A stretch of DNA of 64,000 bases from Gymnopus androsaceus JB14 (taxonomy: Eukaryota > Basidiomycota > Agaricomycetes > Agaricales > Omphalotaceae), in NCBI GenBank assembly GCA_009733575.1, contig ML769416.1:165801-229800 (forward strand), in the 5' to 3' direction. A program made the position numbers and the translations under genes. This document shows, piece by piece, positions 19,478 through 30,190 of the stretch. The notes beneath the pieces are model-generated. The model made no database searches, was not told the origin of the DNA, and saw only the letters and a program-made list of their open reading frames with translations. Numbering within the stretch: the first letter of the stretch is position 1; each line of letters starts with the position of its first letter.

Positions 19478-21672
19478 TTTTGCCTAAGTAGAGTCACCTC
19501 TCAGTCCGCAAGGTTTCTGAGGACATTGGCCTTGAAAGCCATGAAATTTTTGCCAGCAGTAACGTGCCAGGACGTGTGCAATGTGCATCCTGATAACGAA
19601 AACGGGAGCTTCCGATCTAGATCCAATCTAGAAGCTTGAATTCCTCAATCCCTCTTACAACGACTCTCGCTACCATCGCCTCGTTGCGTTCGATAAACTC
19701 AGACGGAACCCCTCCTTCCTTTTCCGCTTCATCATATAAAGGGTGAACGATACACAAATTCTTTCATTCCTGCAATGCCATCCTTCATGGAGATGGACTT
19801 GGGCTTCCCTCAGCTCCGATTCAGTCATCGTCAACTTGCAACGTGGTATTTTCTTCGGGTCAATATTGTTTTTTGTCAGTTTCCTTGCCTATAAATCTCA
19901 GCAACTTGGTTCTTCCGATAACGACGATTCGAACGCCCAAGTGGAAGTACCTACATCGGAGAAAAACCAGTCCAAGGAAACGAAGGAGCGAGAATGGGGT
20001 GGTAGGCATTCTTTTTGCGCATCTTCCTGCTTACGGTGAAGACTGATCATGTACTGTACATGTAGAATGGAAACCCGCAAAATTTTCCTACCCATCCGTC
20101 ACTCCAAGCCCCAATCCAATGGATATGAAGCCAATTCCGTATCGTCCTTTTAGATGGGGAGCTTACCAGTGCGTAACGACACATGATTGGCCATCGTTGA
20201 CATCATCACTTGCTTACTGCTGATATCAGCGTTACGATGGGTATCCGAGATATGCCCTGGAACGAGTGGATCGAGGTGAGTTGCTTCTGATACAGGTTGT
20301 ATTTCCGCAATCTGACAGAGGTACAGCTCGATAACCAGCTAGCGTCGTATTATTACATCAAGAAACATCGTATTGCTACGCGGGGCACGAATGTAGTGCG
20401 GGTATTGCCTGACAGGCCTGGAGTAGTCAAATCAGCGAGTCATGCCGGTGAGAAACCTTTGAATAATCACGAAACCACTACTGACGCGAACGCCTACTTA
20501 GCGATCGAGCTTGTGCATGAACTCGCAGACTATCTCAGCAAACGCTATCCCGATACTTTTACAGTCTCTCGAAGTGCTTGGGGCCATATCTCGAGCATTA
20601 CCATCGTTCCAGTGAATGAAACCCTTGACCTACCGCCTCCGCTTGTGACAAGAACTCTCTGGAGCTGCGGCAGGTGAGTATCGAGAAGCAGAGCATGCGA
20701 TGAGGGTTTCTGCGTTGTTGTGGGTTTCATTTCGCTAGCAGTTGCATTGGTCGAGACTGATGGATAATTATTCTATAGAGTCCAAGATGATTTGGCTCTT
20801 ATGGTCGAAGGTCGTGATTTATCTACCGAGGCTTTTACGGGTGGCTCATATAGACTTTAGGCACCGACGGTCAATACTACTTCCAAGGAGGTGCTATTTG
20901 CGTCCCAGGTAAGCAGTATTGCCATATGTTTCATTCTCTAAACTAATTCGTCTATTAGGCTTCTGGAGGATGAGGGACAAAATCGGCATGTCATTGGAAG
21001 AAATTCACATCCAAGGGCATGTTCCTCAGTGTACGCAAATACCTAGCTCATACTTTATCTTCCACGCTGATCCTTTTATCTTGCAGACGAAACGAAACTA
21101 CATAACAGCATGGCCCGCTACTTCAAACGCATGGCCGTTGACAAACCCATTATCCGTAACAACTATTTCTTCCAAGTCATTCCCCCCAAAGATATCCGAC
21201 ACCCAGTTGAATTAACATCCCAGTCATCCGCCGAACCCGTTCTCGAAAACGACGGTATCGTGGATCCAGAGGAGCTCGCTTGGTCCGCAACCACCAATGG
21301 CTTCGAGGAAACCTTTGTTCACGGAGATCGTATCACCCCCGAGAAACCTACGCCCATTGCAGCGGAGAACTTGCGTCTGCGAACAGAGAGGCAGAGTCTC
21401 CGTAGGCTTCCGCTCTCTGGTGCGATTTTGTTTACTATCCGCACTTATCTGTTTCCTTTGGAAGATCTTGCAAAGGAGCCAGGTATTCCTGCTCGAATGG
21501 CAAGTGCGATACGGAGTTGGCCGGAGGATGTGATAAAGTACAAGGGGAAAGAATTGTATGAGAAGGTCATGTTGGAGTATTTGGATAAGGCTGCTGAGGA
21601 GCAGCGCTTGGCGGGAGGTGAGAGCTTATGAAGGACCCTGGAAAGAGATACCCATATTAGGTGACTTGTCGT
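19478..21672. repeat. tandem duplication unit containing DUF3445 gene, copy 1
   Basis: Colinear with 22826-25020, starting with the CACCTCTCAGTCCGCAAGG block (19490 and 22844) and extending past the gene. Weaker similarity continues to about 21900 and 25745 (the GCACAAAGG...TTTAGTT block). About 0.5 kb of extra sequence lies in the second copy. Confidence 0.75.
19774..21660 (+). pseudogene. DUF3445-family protein, decayed tandem copy
   Basis: The exon order matches the intact copy at 23133-25072, but the frame is broken repeatedly. A 1-bp insertion after MPSFME (ATGGACTTGG against ATTGCTTGG) puts the start codon out of frame. A 1-bp deletion near 20649 (GACAAGAAC against GACCAAGAAC) is followed by another near 20681. 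A deletion in the last exon turns GGEELYEG into GGESL and a stop at about 21631. The splice sites (20002, 20066, 20169, 20230, 20276, 20327, 20448 and 20502) are still recognisable. The conserved block NNYFFQVIPPKDIR and LRTERQSLRRLPLSGAI survives. This is the older or relaxed member of the duplicate pair. Confidence 0.8.
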
Positions 21673-22069
21673 ATTCTTTGGAGTCGAATCAATTTCCTGT
21701 AGGCTGTTGGTGAAGTGAAGTTGTCTTTGTTCTCTTATCGAGTCATCACTGTCATCACTGTTGGACTTATCTTAAGCTGCTTGGTAAGTCAGCACTTGAA
21801 TAGTGTTCGCCACTTCACTGCCCGCTGTAACAGATTGCACAAAGGGTATGCAGCGAATCGTTTGCGGGATATTTTAGTTATTCTGTGAACGTATACTAGT
21901 GATGAGACTTGTGATGAGACGTTCTGAGCGGTTGTCACGGGCCGGCGTCAAGCGTAAAATTCTTTGATTGGACATCAAGCTACTTACTATTAGCACTATT
22001 AGTGCTTCCGGCTATATTCCTACCAGCTCTCAGTCGCATTTTCTAATCTGTCTTGGTTCTTGGATCAGT

Positions 22070-22825
22070 ATTCCATCAGCCACTTTCCAAACCGGAACCA
22101 TTCAGCTACGAACAATCGTCGAGCTAGCGAAGTACGAAGAAGGCTATGTTCAGAGTATGGCTCTTCAGGGCTCTTCGATGCAATCCGAGGCTGAAATATC
22201 CGGAGCACTCGCAGATATCGACAAGGACCTTAATGAACGTCTTCAATCGCGTATTATCTTTCTCAAAAAGTCAACGCCAGAATTTGGAAGACTACAAACC
22301 TGTCTGCGCTTCCTGCGGTCGCCCATCCCAAAACTGCCCAACAAAACCATCCTCCGTATCTTTGTTTTTGCATGTGACATGAACCGCATTACCTCGAAAA
22401 AGCTACCTGAAATGCCTGCGTTTGCAATCAGCGCTGCAAGTGCCCGTTGGAGGGTGCCTGCCCAATCCTCTCCTGTTTTATGGTCACGCCTCGAGATGTG
22501 GGCAGTTCCTCGCCGTCTTCCAGTCCTCGCCGTCTTCCAGGCTTGCTCATCTTTTGATTCTTCAAAACAATCTCCTTTCATGATTGAATTACATGCAGCA
22601 ATAGAAACTCTGGGGCCACATCACTCGGCCATGTGTGCTTCTCTTCTTGCATGTAGTGCCGCCAAAGGGAACTGGTTGTATTTCCTGCGAATGTTGGAAT
22701 GCTCTGGGTTTGAATAACACTATGCATTTCCCATTACTTGAGCATGTTCCAAATCTGTGCAGGTTGACTGTTGCAGAGACTCATCCGCAAATCTACGAGA
22801 CAAATCAGCAGAGTTTAGTTGGATA
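22070..22825 (+). pseudogene. F-box gene fragment, start lost, truncated at a duplication breakpoint
   Basis: Closest in sequence to the copy at 30653. The start codon is ATT where that copy has ATG (IPSATFQTGTIQLRTIVELA). The coiled coil has lost residues (ADIDKDLNERLQSR), and the F-box reads LPNKTILRIFVFACDMN. The frame stops at 22717. Remnants of the leucine-rich part (HFPLLEHVPNLCRLTVAE in another frame) continue to about 22800. There the sequence switches to the DUF3445 duplication unit at about 22826. The fragment was therefore cut by, or carried in, the tandem duplication. Confidence 0.75.
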
Positions 22826-25020
22826 TGTTCGCTCCTTTGCCTGAATCACCTCTCAGTCCGCAAGGTATCTGAGGTCATTGGCATTGAAAGCCAAGAACTG
22901 AAAGTTTAGAAACGTACCAGGACGAGCTCTGTGCACCCTGATAACGAAACGGAAGCTTCCGGCTTAGATTCAATATAGAAGCTAGAATTCCTATCAATCA
23001 CCCTTACAGCAACTCTCGCTACTATCGCCTCGTTGCGTTCGATAAACTCAGACGGAACTCCTCCTTCCTTTTCCGCTTCTGCCCTGGTATCATATAAAGG
23101 GTGAACGATACACAAATTCTATCATTCCTGCAATGCCATCCTTCATGGAGATTGCTTGGGCTTCCCTGAGCTCCGATACAGCCATCGTTAACTTGCAACG
23201 CGGTATCTTCTTTGGGGCAATGTTGTTTTTTGTCAGTTTCCTTGCCTATAAATCACAGCAACTTGGCTTTTCCGATAACGCCGATTCCAACGCTGTACCT
23301 ACCTCGGAGAAAAACCAGTCCAAGGAAACGAAGGAGCGAGAATGGGGTGGTAGGTATTATATTTGTGCATCTTCGTCTTACGGAGAGGACTGATCATGTA
23401 ATTGTAGAATGGACACCTGTAAAATTTTCCTACCCATCCGTCACTCCAAGCCTCAATCCAATGAATATGAAGCCAGTTCCGTATCGTCCTTTTAGATGGG
23501 GAGCTTACCAGTGAGTAACGACTCATACTTGGGATCGTTGACATCATCTGTTGCTTACTGCTGATATCAGCGTTACGATGGGTATCCGAGATATGCCTTG
23601 GAACGAGTGGATCGAGGTGAGTTTCTTCGAAATGATACAACTTGGATTTTCCGCATCTGACAGAGGTACAGCTCGATAACCAACTGGCGTCGTATTACTA
23701 CATCAAGAAACATCGTATTGCTACACGGGGCACGAACGTAGTGCGGGTATTGCCTGACAGGCCTGGAGTAGTCAAGTCTGCGAGTCATGCTGGTGAGAAA
23801 CCTTTGAATAATCACGAAACCATCTGACGCGAACACCTACTTAGCGATCGAGCTTGTTCATGAACTCGCAGACTACCTCAGCAAACGCTATCCCGATACT
23901 TTTACAGTCTCTCGAAGTGCTTGGGGCCATATATCGAGCATTACTATCGTTCCAGTTAATGAAACCCTTGACCTACCGCCTCCGCTTGTGACCAAGAACT
24001 CTCTGGAGCTGCGGCAGGTGAGTATCGAGGAAGCGGAGCATGCGATGAGAGTTTCTGCGTTGTTGTAGGTCTCCTTTCACAGCAGTCGCATTGGTAGAGA
24101 TTGACGGATAGTTTCTCCTAAAGAGTCCAAGATGATTTGGTCCTTATGGTCGAAGGTCGTGATTTATCCATCGAGGCTTGTACGGGCGGCTTATATTATT
24201 TTAGGCGCCGATGGTCAATACTACTTCCAAGGAGGTGCTATTTGTCTTCCAGGTAAGCAGCATTGCAATATGTTCATTCTCTAAACTAATTCTTCTATAG
24301 GGTTCTGGAGGATGAGGGACAAGATTGGGATGTCGTTGGAAGAAATTCATATCCAAGGTCATGTTCCTCAGTGTACGTCAGATACCTACCTCATCATCTT
24401 TCATGCTGAACTTTCTATATTACAGACGAAACGAAACTACATAACAGCATGAACCGCTACTTCAAACGCGCGGCCGTTGACAAACCCATTGTTCGCAACA
24501 ATTATTTCTTCCAGGTCATTCCCCCGAAAGATATCCGACGCCCAGTCGAATTAACCTCTCAGTCCTCCGCCGAACCCGTTTTCGAAAACGACGGTATCGT
24601 GGACCCAGAGGAGCTCGCTTGGTCCGCAACTACCAATGGCTTCGAGGAAAGGTTTACGCATGGAAATCGTAGTATCCCCGACAAGCCTGTGCCCATTTCA
24701 ACGGAGAACTTACGTCTGCGAACGGAGAGGCAAAGTCTCCGCAGACTTCCGCTCTCAGGTGCAATTGCGTTCACTGCCCACACGTATGTCGTTCCTTTGG
24801 AAGATCTTGCAAAGGAGCCAGGTATTCCTGCCCGATTGGCAAGTGCGATACGGAGCTGGCCGGAGGATGTACTAAAATACAAGAGGAAAGAAATGTATGA
24901 GAAGGTCATGTTGGACTATTTGGATAAGGCTGCTGAGGAGCAGCGCTTGGCGGGAGGTGAAGAGCTTTATGAAGGATCCTGGAAAGAGATACCCATATTA
25001 GGTGACTTATTGTATCCTTT
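22826..25020. repeat. tandem duplication unit containing DUF3445 gene, copy 2
   Basis: Direct repeat of 19478-21672, offset about 3.35 kb. This copy keeps an intact gene. Confidence 0.75.
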
Positions 25021-25072
25021 GTCGTCGAATCCGGTTACCGTTGTGGCAATTTGTCTGTTTTTCTCAACGTAG
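23133..25072 (+). CDS. DUF3445-family protein (heme-dependent N-demethylase-like), intact, 501 aa
   Basis: Nine exons join in phase: 23133-23349, 23408-23510, 23571-23616, 23672-23792, 23845-24064, 24124-24155, 24205-24252, 24301-24372 and 24426-25072. An N-terminal membrane segment (about residues 25-40, GIFFGAMLFFVSFLAY) is followed by a charged linker. Then comes a conserved body: NNYFFQVIPPKDIR, DPEELAWSATTNGFEERF, LRTERQSLRRLPLSGAI, LASAIRSWPEDVLKYK. These are hallmarks of the DUF3445 fungal family, related by domain to bacterial heme-dependent oxidative N-demethylase alpha-like proteins. Activity in fungi is unproven. The C-terminal 20 residues are hydrophobic and may be altered. Family assignment is from memory of the motifs; the exon model comes from the sequence and is supported by the duplicate. 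Confidence 0.82.
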
Positions 25073-26118
25073 ATCTCTTATGGATCGATCACGTCGACTC
25101 TTATTTGTCACTCAACTATCACCATTCCATTCTTGTACTCAGCCAGTTTTGTTAAAGTGGATCAGTGAAGTGACGAATAATATTCAAGTGCTGGGGCCCA
25201 ACAGTCTGGACAAAGCTAAACTGGCGTACCACGGTCCATATATATTATTCTAACTCTCGAGGCTCCTACCATTCATGCACTTGCGATCCAGAAACCTAGC
25301 CAAAATCATCGACCTACTTAGCACTGGATGTATTCTCAATCGGCAGGTCTACTGTAGTCTTCCCTGTGCAGACTCGAATATACACTGACGGTCCTTACGA
25401 TGTATATGTAGGTCTACTGATGGCAGCTGCACGAATCACAAATTTGGTCGCCAGCCCGAACTTTAGATTCTACATTCTCGCAGCTTTCAAGCTACCACTT
25501 CTGACGACAAATTATATAGCTTCCTCTTGAAGGAACCTTCGGCTCAGGGACTTCTGTAGCGTCGTACAGAATGAGTGATACCATTGTTTGCAGAAGATGG
25601 ACGACGAAAAATCTTGGGTTTTGAAACGCCAGAAGGAAATTCGCCTGATCGGACGCAACACATCGATACATCTGCACAAAGGATATTCAGCGAACTGTTT
25701 TGCGAGATACTTTAGTTCGGTGAATGATATTCGAGTACTTACTATAGCTACTGGCACATACAGCGACTCCATTGGCAGAGGAGATATTCAATTGGGATCC
25801 AGCTTTGTTGCTGGGATTTGTGGAGGATAGCGTTGATCATTGGTGGGACTCGTGCATGAAAAGTGTGTATGAAGGCGAGATACTAATATGTGATATTTAG
25901 GTTCCATGTGGGTTCTTTAATCTCGAATAATATTTAGTACTCTGCATATATTTTCAGTAATAAAGTTGAATTTATACGCCTAGTCGACAATACACGTTCA
26001 ACCTTGCACGAACAAAAAACTATTCGGGACCTTGAAGCTTGAAATATCGCAAACTTCATCAAAAGCACAACCAAACGGACAATGCATCACCCCCAACGCA
26101 GATTCTCATTCACCCAAT
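25073..26118. other. region without a supported gene
   Basis: An open stretch at about 25320-25530 reads LDVFSIGRSTVVFPV without a start codon, and a short frame follows at 25597-25830. Positions 25675-25745 match 21837-21905 downstream of the first DUF3445 copy. I recognise no family. Confidence 0.35.
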
Positions 26119-26508
26119 CTACAATGGGAAACAACCTCCAACAGCAGCGGGCTATAATAATCGCATGAGTCGCAATAAGATAAAACACGGTAAAGTTCAT
26201 ACCTCTCCCGGACTAGCAGGAATAAGATTCCCCGAGCAGCAATAGGAAGGCCTGCCCACAACGGCACCCGGGCTGGCCCCTTCGCAAACATCCGAGAATA
26301 GAACCTTTACGGAGTCGAGATCAAGATACAGATTCATCCACAAGAGATAGACCTACGAAGTAACGCTGTTGCAAGAGTAAACCACCCCAGGACCTCGGTT
26401 GTCGCCTGTGTTTCCATTGTATGCATCGCTGCAAGTAGTGGTGGGTGAAGCCACTGTGATGCTAATGGTGGCGAAGAGGGATAAAAGAGCAAAGCTGTTG
26501 AAATGCAT
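26119..26508 (-). CDS. candidate cysteine-containing small secreted protein, 84 aa
   Basis: ATG at 26506-26508 gives MHFNSFALLSLFATISITVA, a strong signal peptide, then SPTTTCSDAYNGN. Predicted exons are 26508-26357, 26272-26203 and 26151-26119, with in-phase GT-AG introns of 84 and 51 nt. The mature peptide of about 64 residues has five Cys, including a CC pair in PSYCCSGN, and ends in AVGGCFPL. A TATATAAACC box lies 46-55 bp upstream of the ATG (26554-26563), well placed for a core promoter. It is probably exported. Spacing of Cys does not match a hydrophobin. Function is unknown. The second exon start is the least certain point, because a nearer acceptor at about 26305 gives a Cys-poor frame. 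Confidence 0.5.
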
Positions 26509-26553
26509 AGTAGTCCTTGGTGTTTGGATTGGGGTGGATTCGAATTGCGTGTT

Positions 26554-26563
26554 GGTTTATATA
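26554..26563 (-). promoter_or_regulatory. TATA box of the secreted-protein gene
   Basis: TATATAAACC on the minus strand, 46-55 bp upstream of the ATG at 26508. Confidence 0.45.
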
Positions 26564-27668
26564 CCAGCTCACTCACGTTTCCTCAATGCCTGCTTGGCAC
26601 TTGCGCCCAGTGAAAGTTCATCCTTGACACTGACAACCAGAATGGTCGAATCAATACTAGAGCTACAGTGCTCGCATACAGTTGCAGGACTTGGCAATAA
26701 GCCTCTGACTGTGAATCGGAAGTCTGGATTACTCTGGTGCGATGTTTTTGTTGGACTGTATGCGTCCCATGATTATCGCAGACAGGGGATAAACAGAAAA
26801 GAAGGCACACTGGATGTCTGGCAAGCTGTAACTGTCGGAACTTCAATGACTGTCAGCGAGTACGCTCAATGTCAAGTACATGGAACGGAACTTACACGGA
26901 ATTCATGAGTTCACTTACCCACTGACTGCGATGTATGTCCATGTTCATTTCAATACGAACGATGAACTCACTAGATTCTTGTTTTCATTGCATGCAATCT
27001 CCGATTACTCTCCGATGTCGAGACTATCCTCAATAGTCGATGCTATATGCACGCGACTTCTCTGAACGCGACTAGCATCACAAGTAAGCTACATCCATTC
27101 ATCAGGATTCAGACAGTACTAGAACTCATTCAGCTTTCGATTCTCTCAGCGCTCGAAAAGTTTTTGATTCTTGCTGTAACGGCGGACTACAGTAGATTCA
27201 TCGCCATCTTCTTCACTTTCGCATCCCGGAATGTCTTGTCCGAACTGTGAGGTGCGATCTGAGGCGTCAAGTGGCGAGGAAATTCAGCCACTTTTTGCAG
27301 CGGTCCTTTCGTTCCTGCGGTCCAATAATCCTGTCCCCTTGACTTTTGCTCTCCAAAAATAGCTAAACGAGGCGCAGAGAATGGGATCCGATATCGATTT
27401 TTGGATTGAAAGGGCAGTATTGCCAGACTTTCGTAAAAGAGGAACACAATGTGAACTCTGGGTCATGGCAATCTCGGACTGTCCTCGCATGAAAGCGTTG
27501 ATTGACCTCGAAAAGCATATTCGCACATGAAAGAGTTGATGTAGTCTCATCGGATCTATCGGCCAAATCATGTAATTTAACTTCCCCCGGAGTGAGCGCA
27601 CTTAGCCCGCCTCATTGACCACCGTCAATTCTCGGTCCCTGGAAGCATGGTCTCGAAGTTGTGGTCCT
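26564..27668. other. region without a supported gene
   Basis: Open frames on both strands here have no recognisable domain, splice pattern or start context. No terminal inverted repeats were found. Confidence 0.35.
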
Positions 27669-27674
27669 GTTCCA

Positions 27675-28340
27675 TATGGCATCAGAATTCACCAAATATT
27701 CCAACTTTTGACTGATTTGTTTTAATGGCAACTGGATGCATTCAGTTTGTCAACTTCAACTTTGGGTATGCCAACTTCAACTTTATGTATACTGTTCTAG
27801 TGCAAGTCAAGGGCATTCCAACTTTGAGATCATAAAATGCATCTGTGTCCCAACAAGTTTGACCTCTGTGGGACCAGGAAAGTAAGTTCTGTACCATTTC
27901 GAGCACTTGGTAAATGGTCTTAAGGTTTATGAGCGTCCACTTAATGCATGGTTAAATGACCTTATATAGTAATTCCTGACAGGTTTGACCTCTGAAAATA
28001 CCCAAAATCCACCAAGATCTCAAATATGCTCATCACAGAATGCAACATTTTGTATGATTTCCATCTCATACTTATGAAGTACTCAAAATGGTACAATCAG
28101 ATTGTGCCATGCTACTCTTGATAAGTTACCAGTTAAACAATACATTGTATGGTTAATATATGCATGGCCACAAGTAGTATCATCATTACCCTGAACTTAA
28201 AGCTAAAGTAACAAAAGTTGAAAGTTGAAGTTGAAAAAAAGTTGAAAGTTTGAGTTGAACATGTGATTTAAAGTTGAAGTTAAAACACGAAGTTGAATTT
28301 CAAGTTAAAGTTGGAATATTTGGTGAAATATGGTGCCATA
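27675..28340. mobile_element. 666-bp MITE-like element with inverted repeats and 6-bp TSD
   Basis: The left end (27675-27709) and the reverse complement of the right end (28306-28340) both read TATGGCA...TTCACCAAATATTCC then AACTTT, about 35 bp with few mismatches. The element is flanked by the direct repeat GTTCCA (27669-27674 and 28341-28346). The interior is AT-rich, with many CAACTTCAACTT motifs at the left and the complement AAGTTGAAGTT at the right. It has no coding capacity. It is a non-autonomous DNA transposon by structure; the superfamily is not assigned. Confidence 0.75.
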
Positions 28341-28512
28341 GTTCCAGTTCATTTCTTTTGTGGACTACATTTACTGCATCGGGATTTTCTTGTTGATATA
28401 TCATATAAGTCTGCGAATCATCGCTCCGGATGTACTCTATGGTCTTGGTTTGTATTTATGGATTACTTATATTGGTTGTCAAAAATCAGTCCGCCAAAAA
28501 CTTTGAGACCTT

Positions 28513-29215
28513 CAGGGTAGCGTGAATAATTATTGAGGATGTTACTAACACTGTTATTAACATCAACCATCCCAGAGCACATTTTTAACATGGGTTAGTA
28601 ACAAATTCCATAAAATGTGAATAACAAGTGAAAAATTCGAAAAATTAACATGTTAATAGCATAAATACTGTTAATAACTCTTCCAAGGCTCATACAAGAA
28701 GTCTGCAGCTGCGCCAATCCCATATTTACCCCGCTCTTCTATGGGTATTATTCCATCACCCGTAGTTCGAGTTTTCCAGCCAAAGATATTTTTCATAGTC
28801 TCGTTAATGGCTCCCACTTCACTTCCAGTACGCTGTAAAAATGCGGGATCTGGGCGGAACGTTTTGAAAGGGTATTTAGGAATTTCTTCCTTCTGAGGTG
28901 TTGGTAGCGCCGCTGGGAGACTGTTAGACAGAAGACGAAGCCAGGATAGCTTCCGCGTCACTTCTGGAGGCAGCTGATTATCAACTAGTTCTGTCATGGG
29001 GAAGCTGGGTGAAGTATGCGCTCAGAGAGAAAGAATTCGAGTCAGGCTCCAAGGGTACGCATTGCACAACGAAAAAACACAGGATCTGTGATCCGATGGT
29101 AAATCCAAGCCTTCCTAGATCTTTAACATTTTTTAACATAGGCATCTGAAGGTCCGTGTTAGTAACATGTTAATAACCATGTGTGAGTATATATCGAGAT
29201 ATTCATGCTACCCTA
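28513..29215. mobile_element. 703-bp hAT-like non-autonomous element with 8-bp TSD
   Basis: The left end CAGGGTAGCGTGAATA and the reverse complement of the right end TAGGGTAGCATGAATA form terminal inverted repeats. The 8-bp direct repeat GAGACCTT flanks it (28505-28512 and 29216-29223). A YAGGG terminus with an 8-bp TSD fits the hAT superfamily. Subterminal regions are filled with GTTAATAAC and GTTACTAAC motifs. The middle holds an ORF on the minus strand (28671-28997) and no transposase. Confidence 0.78.
28671..28997 (-). CDS. 108-aa ORF enclosed in the hAT-like element
   Basis: ATG at 28995-28997 to TAA at 28671-28673. It starts MTELVDNQLPPEVTRKLSWL and is Pro/Lys-rich, with a globular-looking C-terminal half (FGWKTRTTGDGIIPIEERGK, ending in LYEPWKSY). 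It is not a transposase by any motif I know. It lies exactly between the repeat-rich ends, so it may be a captured host gene fragment. No family is recognised, and it may be untranslated. Confidence 0.35.
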   Translation of the reverse strand: MTELVDNQLPPEVTRKLSWLRLLSNSLPAALPTPQKEEIPKYPFKTFRPDPAFLQRTGSEVGAINETMKNIFGWKTRTTGDGIIPIEERGKYGIGAAADFLYEPWKSY

Positions 29216-29459
29216 GAGACCTTCACATAGCTCATTTCTTGTCCCCTGAACTTGAAGTTTTTTAAACATTTCTAGGCCTCCCAAGGTGGCATTAAGTGAC
29301 TTGCCAGTCCAAGGGGGTACCGGAATTACAGTCCATTACACTATGGTGGGTGGTTGGTTGCTGCTGAGAGGCCACTAAATTTTTTTTTCAAACCTATCTT
29401 TCAGAGGCTCTGAGAGCTTTGAAGGGTTAAATATGCTATTGGTAATTGATATAGGTATG

Positions 29460-29645
29460 TGAAAGGTGAGAAGCGGGCGGAAATAGCGTGGGAGCGGACG
29501 GAGTAGGGCAAAAGCGGACGGAAATAGCGTGGGAGTGGATGGAATAGGGTGAAAGTGGATGGGAATAGTGTGAGAACGGACGGAATAGCGTGAGAGCGGG
29601 TGGAAATAGCGTGGGAGTGGGCGGAATTGAGTGAAAGCGGATGGT
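29460..29645. repeat. minisatellite, about 20-bp unit, about 9 copies
   Basis: The array alternates units such as GCGGACGGAAATAGCGTGGGA and GTGGATGGAATAGGGTGAAA, at 20-21 bp spacing, with drift between copies. Confidence 0.75.
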
Positions 29646-29979
29646 CCCAGAGGTTCTAGAGGTAGCAAAACCCAAATAGGAAGCTCCCGGGGAGCTTTGG
29701 TTGTAAAGTTGTAAATAGAGATAGAAGACAGTGAGCTCTGGACGTAGATTTGGTATCTACGGACAGAGCCTCGCAGTTAATGCAGATGACAGTGGGCCTT
29801 CGAACAGAGCTCGGAAGGCACAGCTGGTTGGAACAGATAGAAATAGAGAGACAGAGACAGAGACAGAGCAGAACGGGATCAATTCAGTAACAATGGTAAT
29901 AACAGACTAGGGTGCATGGACTCGGGGTGTCTACTTATATACTGTAGGGCGGCTGTGTAAGTCGTCGGGAGGGCCTGAT

Positions 29980-30190
29980 GGATGGTTATCAAGTGCGGGA
30001 GGCACCCGGGAGGCAGGATAAGTGGTAATCACATGTAGAAAGTGCCCGGCAGGCAGGATAAATGGTAAATAAGCATGGAAAGTGCCCGCAATGTAGGTAA
30101 TGAGTGCGGGAAGTATCCGCGGACGGTCAGGAAGCGTGGGAAGTATCCGCGGATGGCCAGGAAGCGTGGAAAACATCAGCGGGTGGATAG
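29980..30190. repeat. degenerate G-rich tandem repeat
   Basis: Repeated blocks resembling GCGTGGGAAGTATCCGCGG and GGCAGGATAAGTGGTAA recur at about 30-38 bp spacing. The last two units (about 30110-30175) are almost identical. Confidence 0.55.

Noticed and set aside
19743..20039. Complete new start for the first DUF3445 copy at 19743
   Set aside because: That codon is GTG, not ATG, and the duplicate shows the true ATG is at 19774, out of frame because of an inserted base.
26399..26908. 169-codon plus-strand open frame
   Set aside because: It starts without an ATG, has no recognisable domain, and runs antisense to a minus-strand gene with signal peptide, TATA box and phased introns.
29460..30190. 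CRISPR-like array
   Set aside because: The units are contiguous minisatellite repeats without spacers, in a eukaryotic context.
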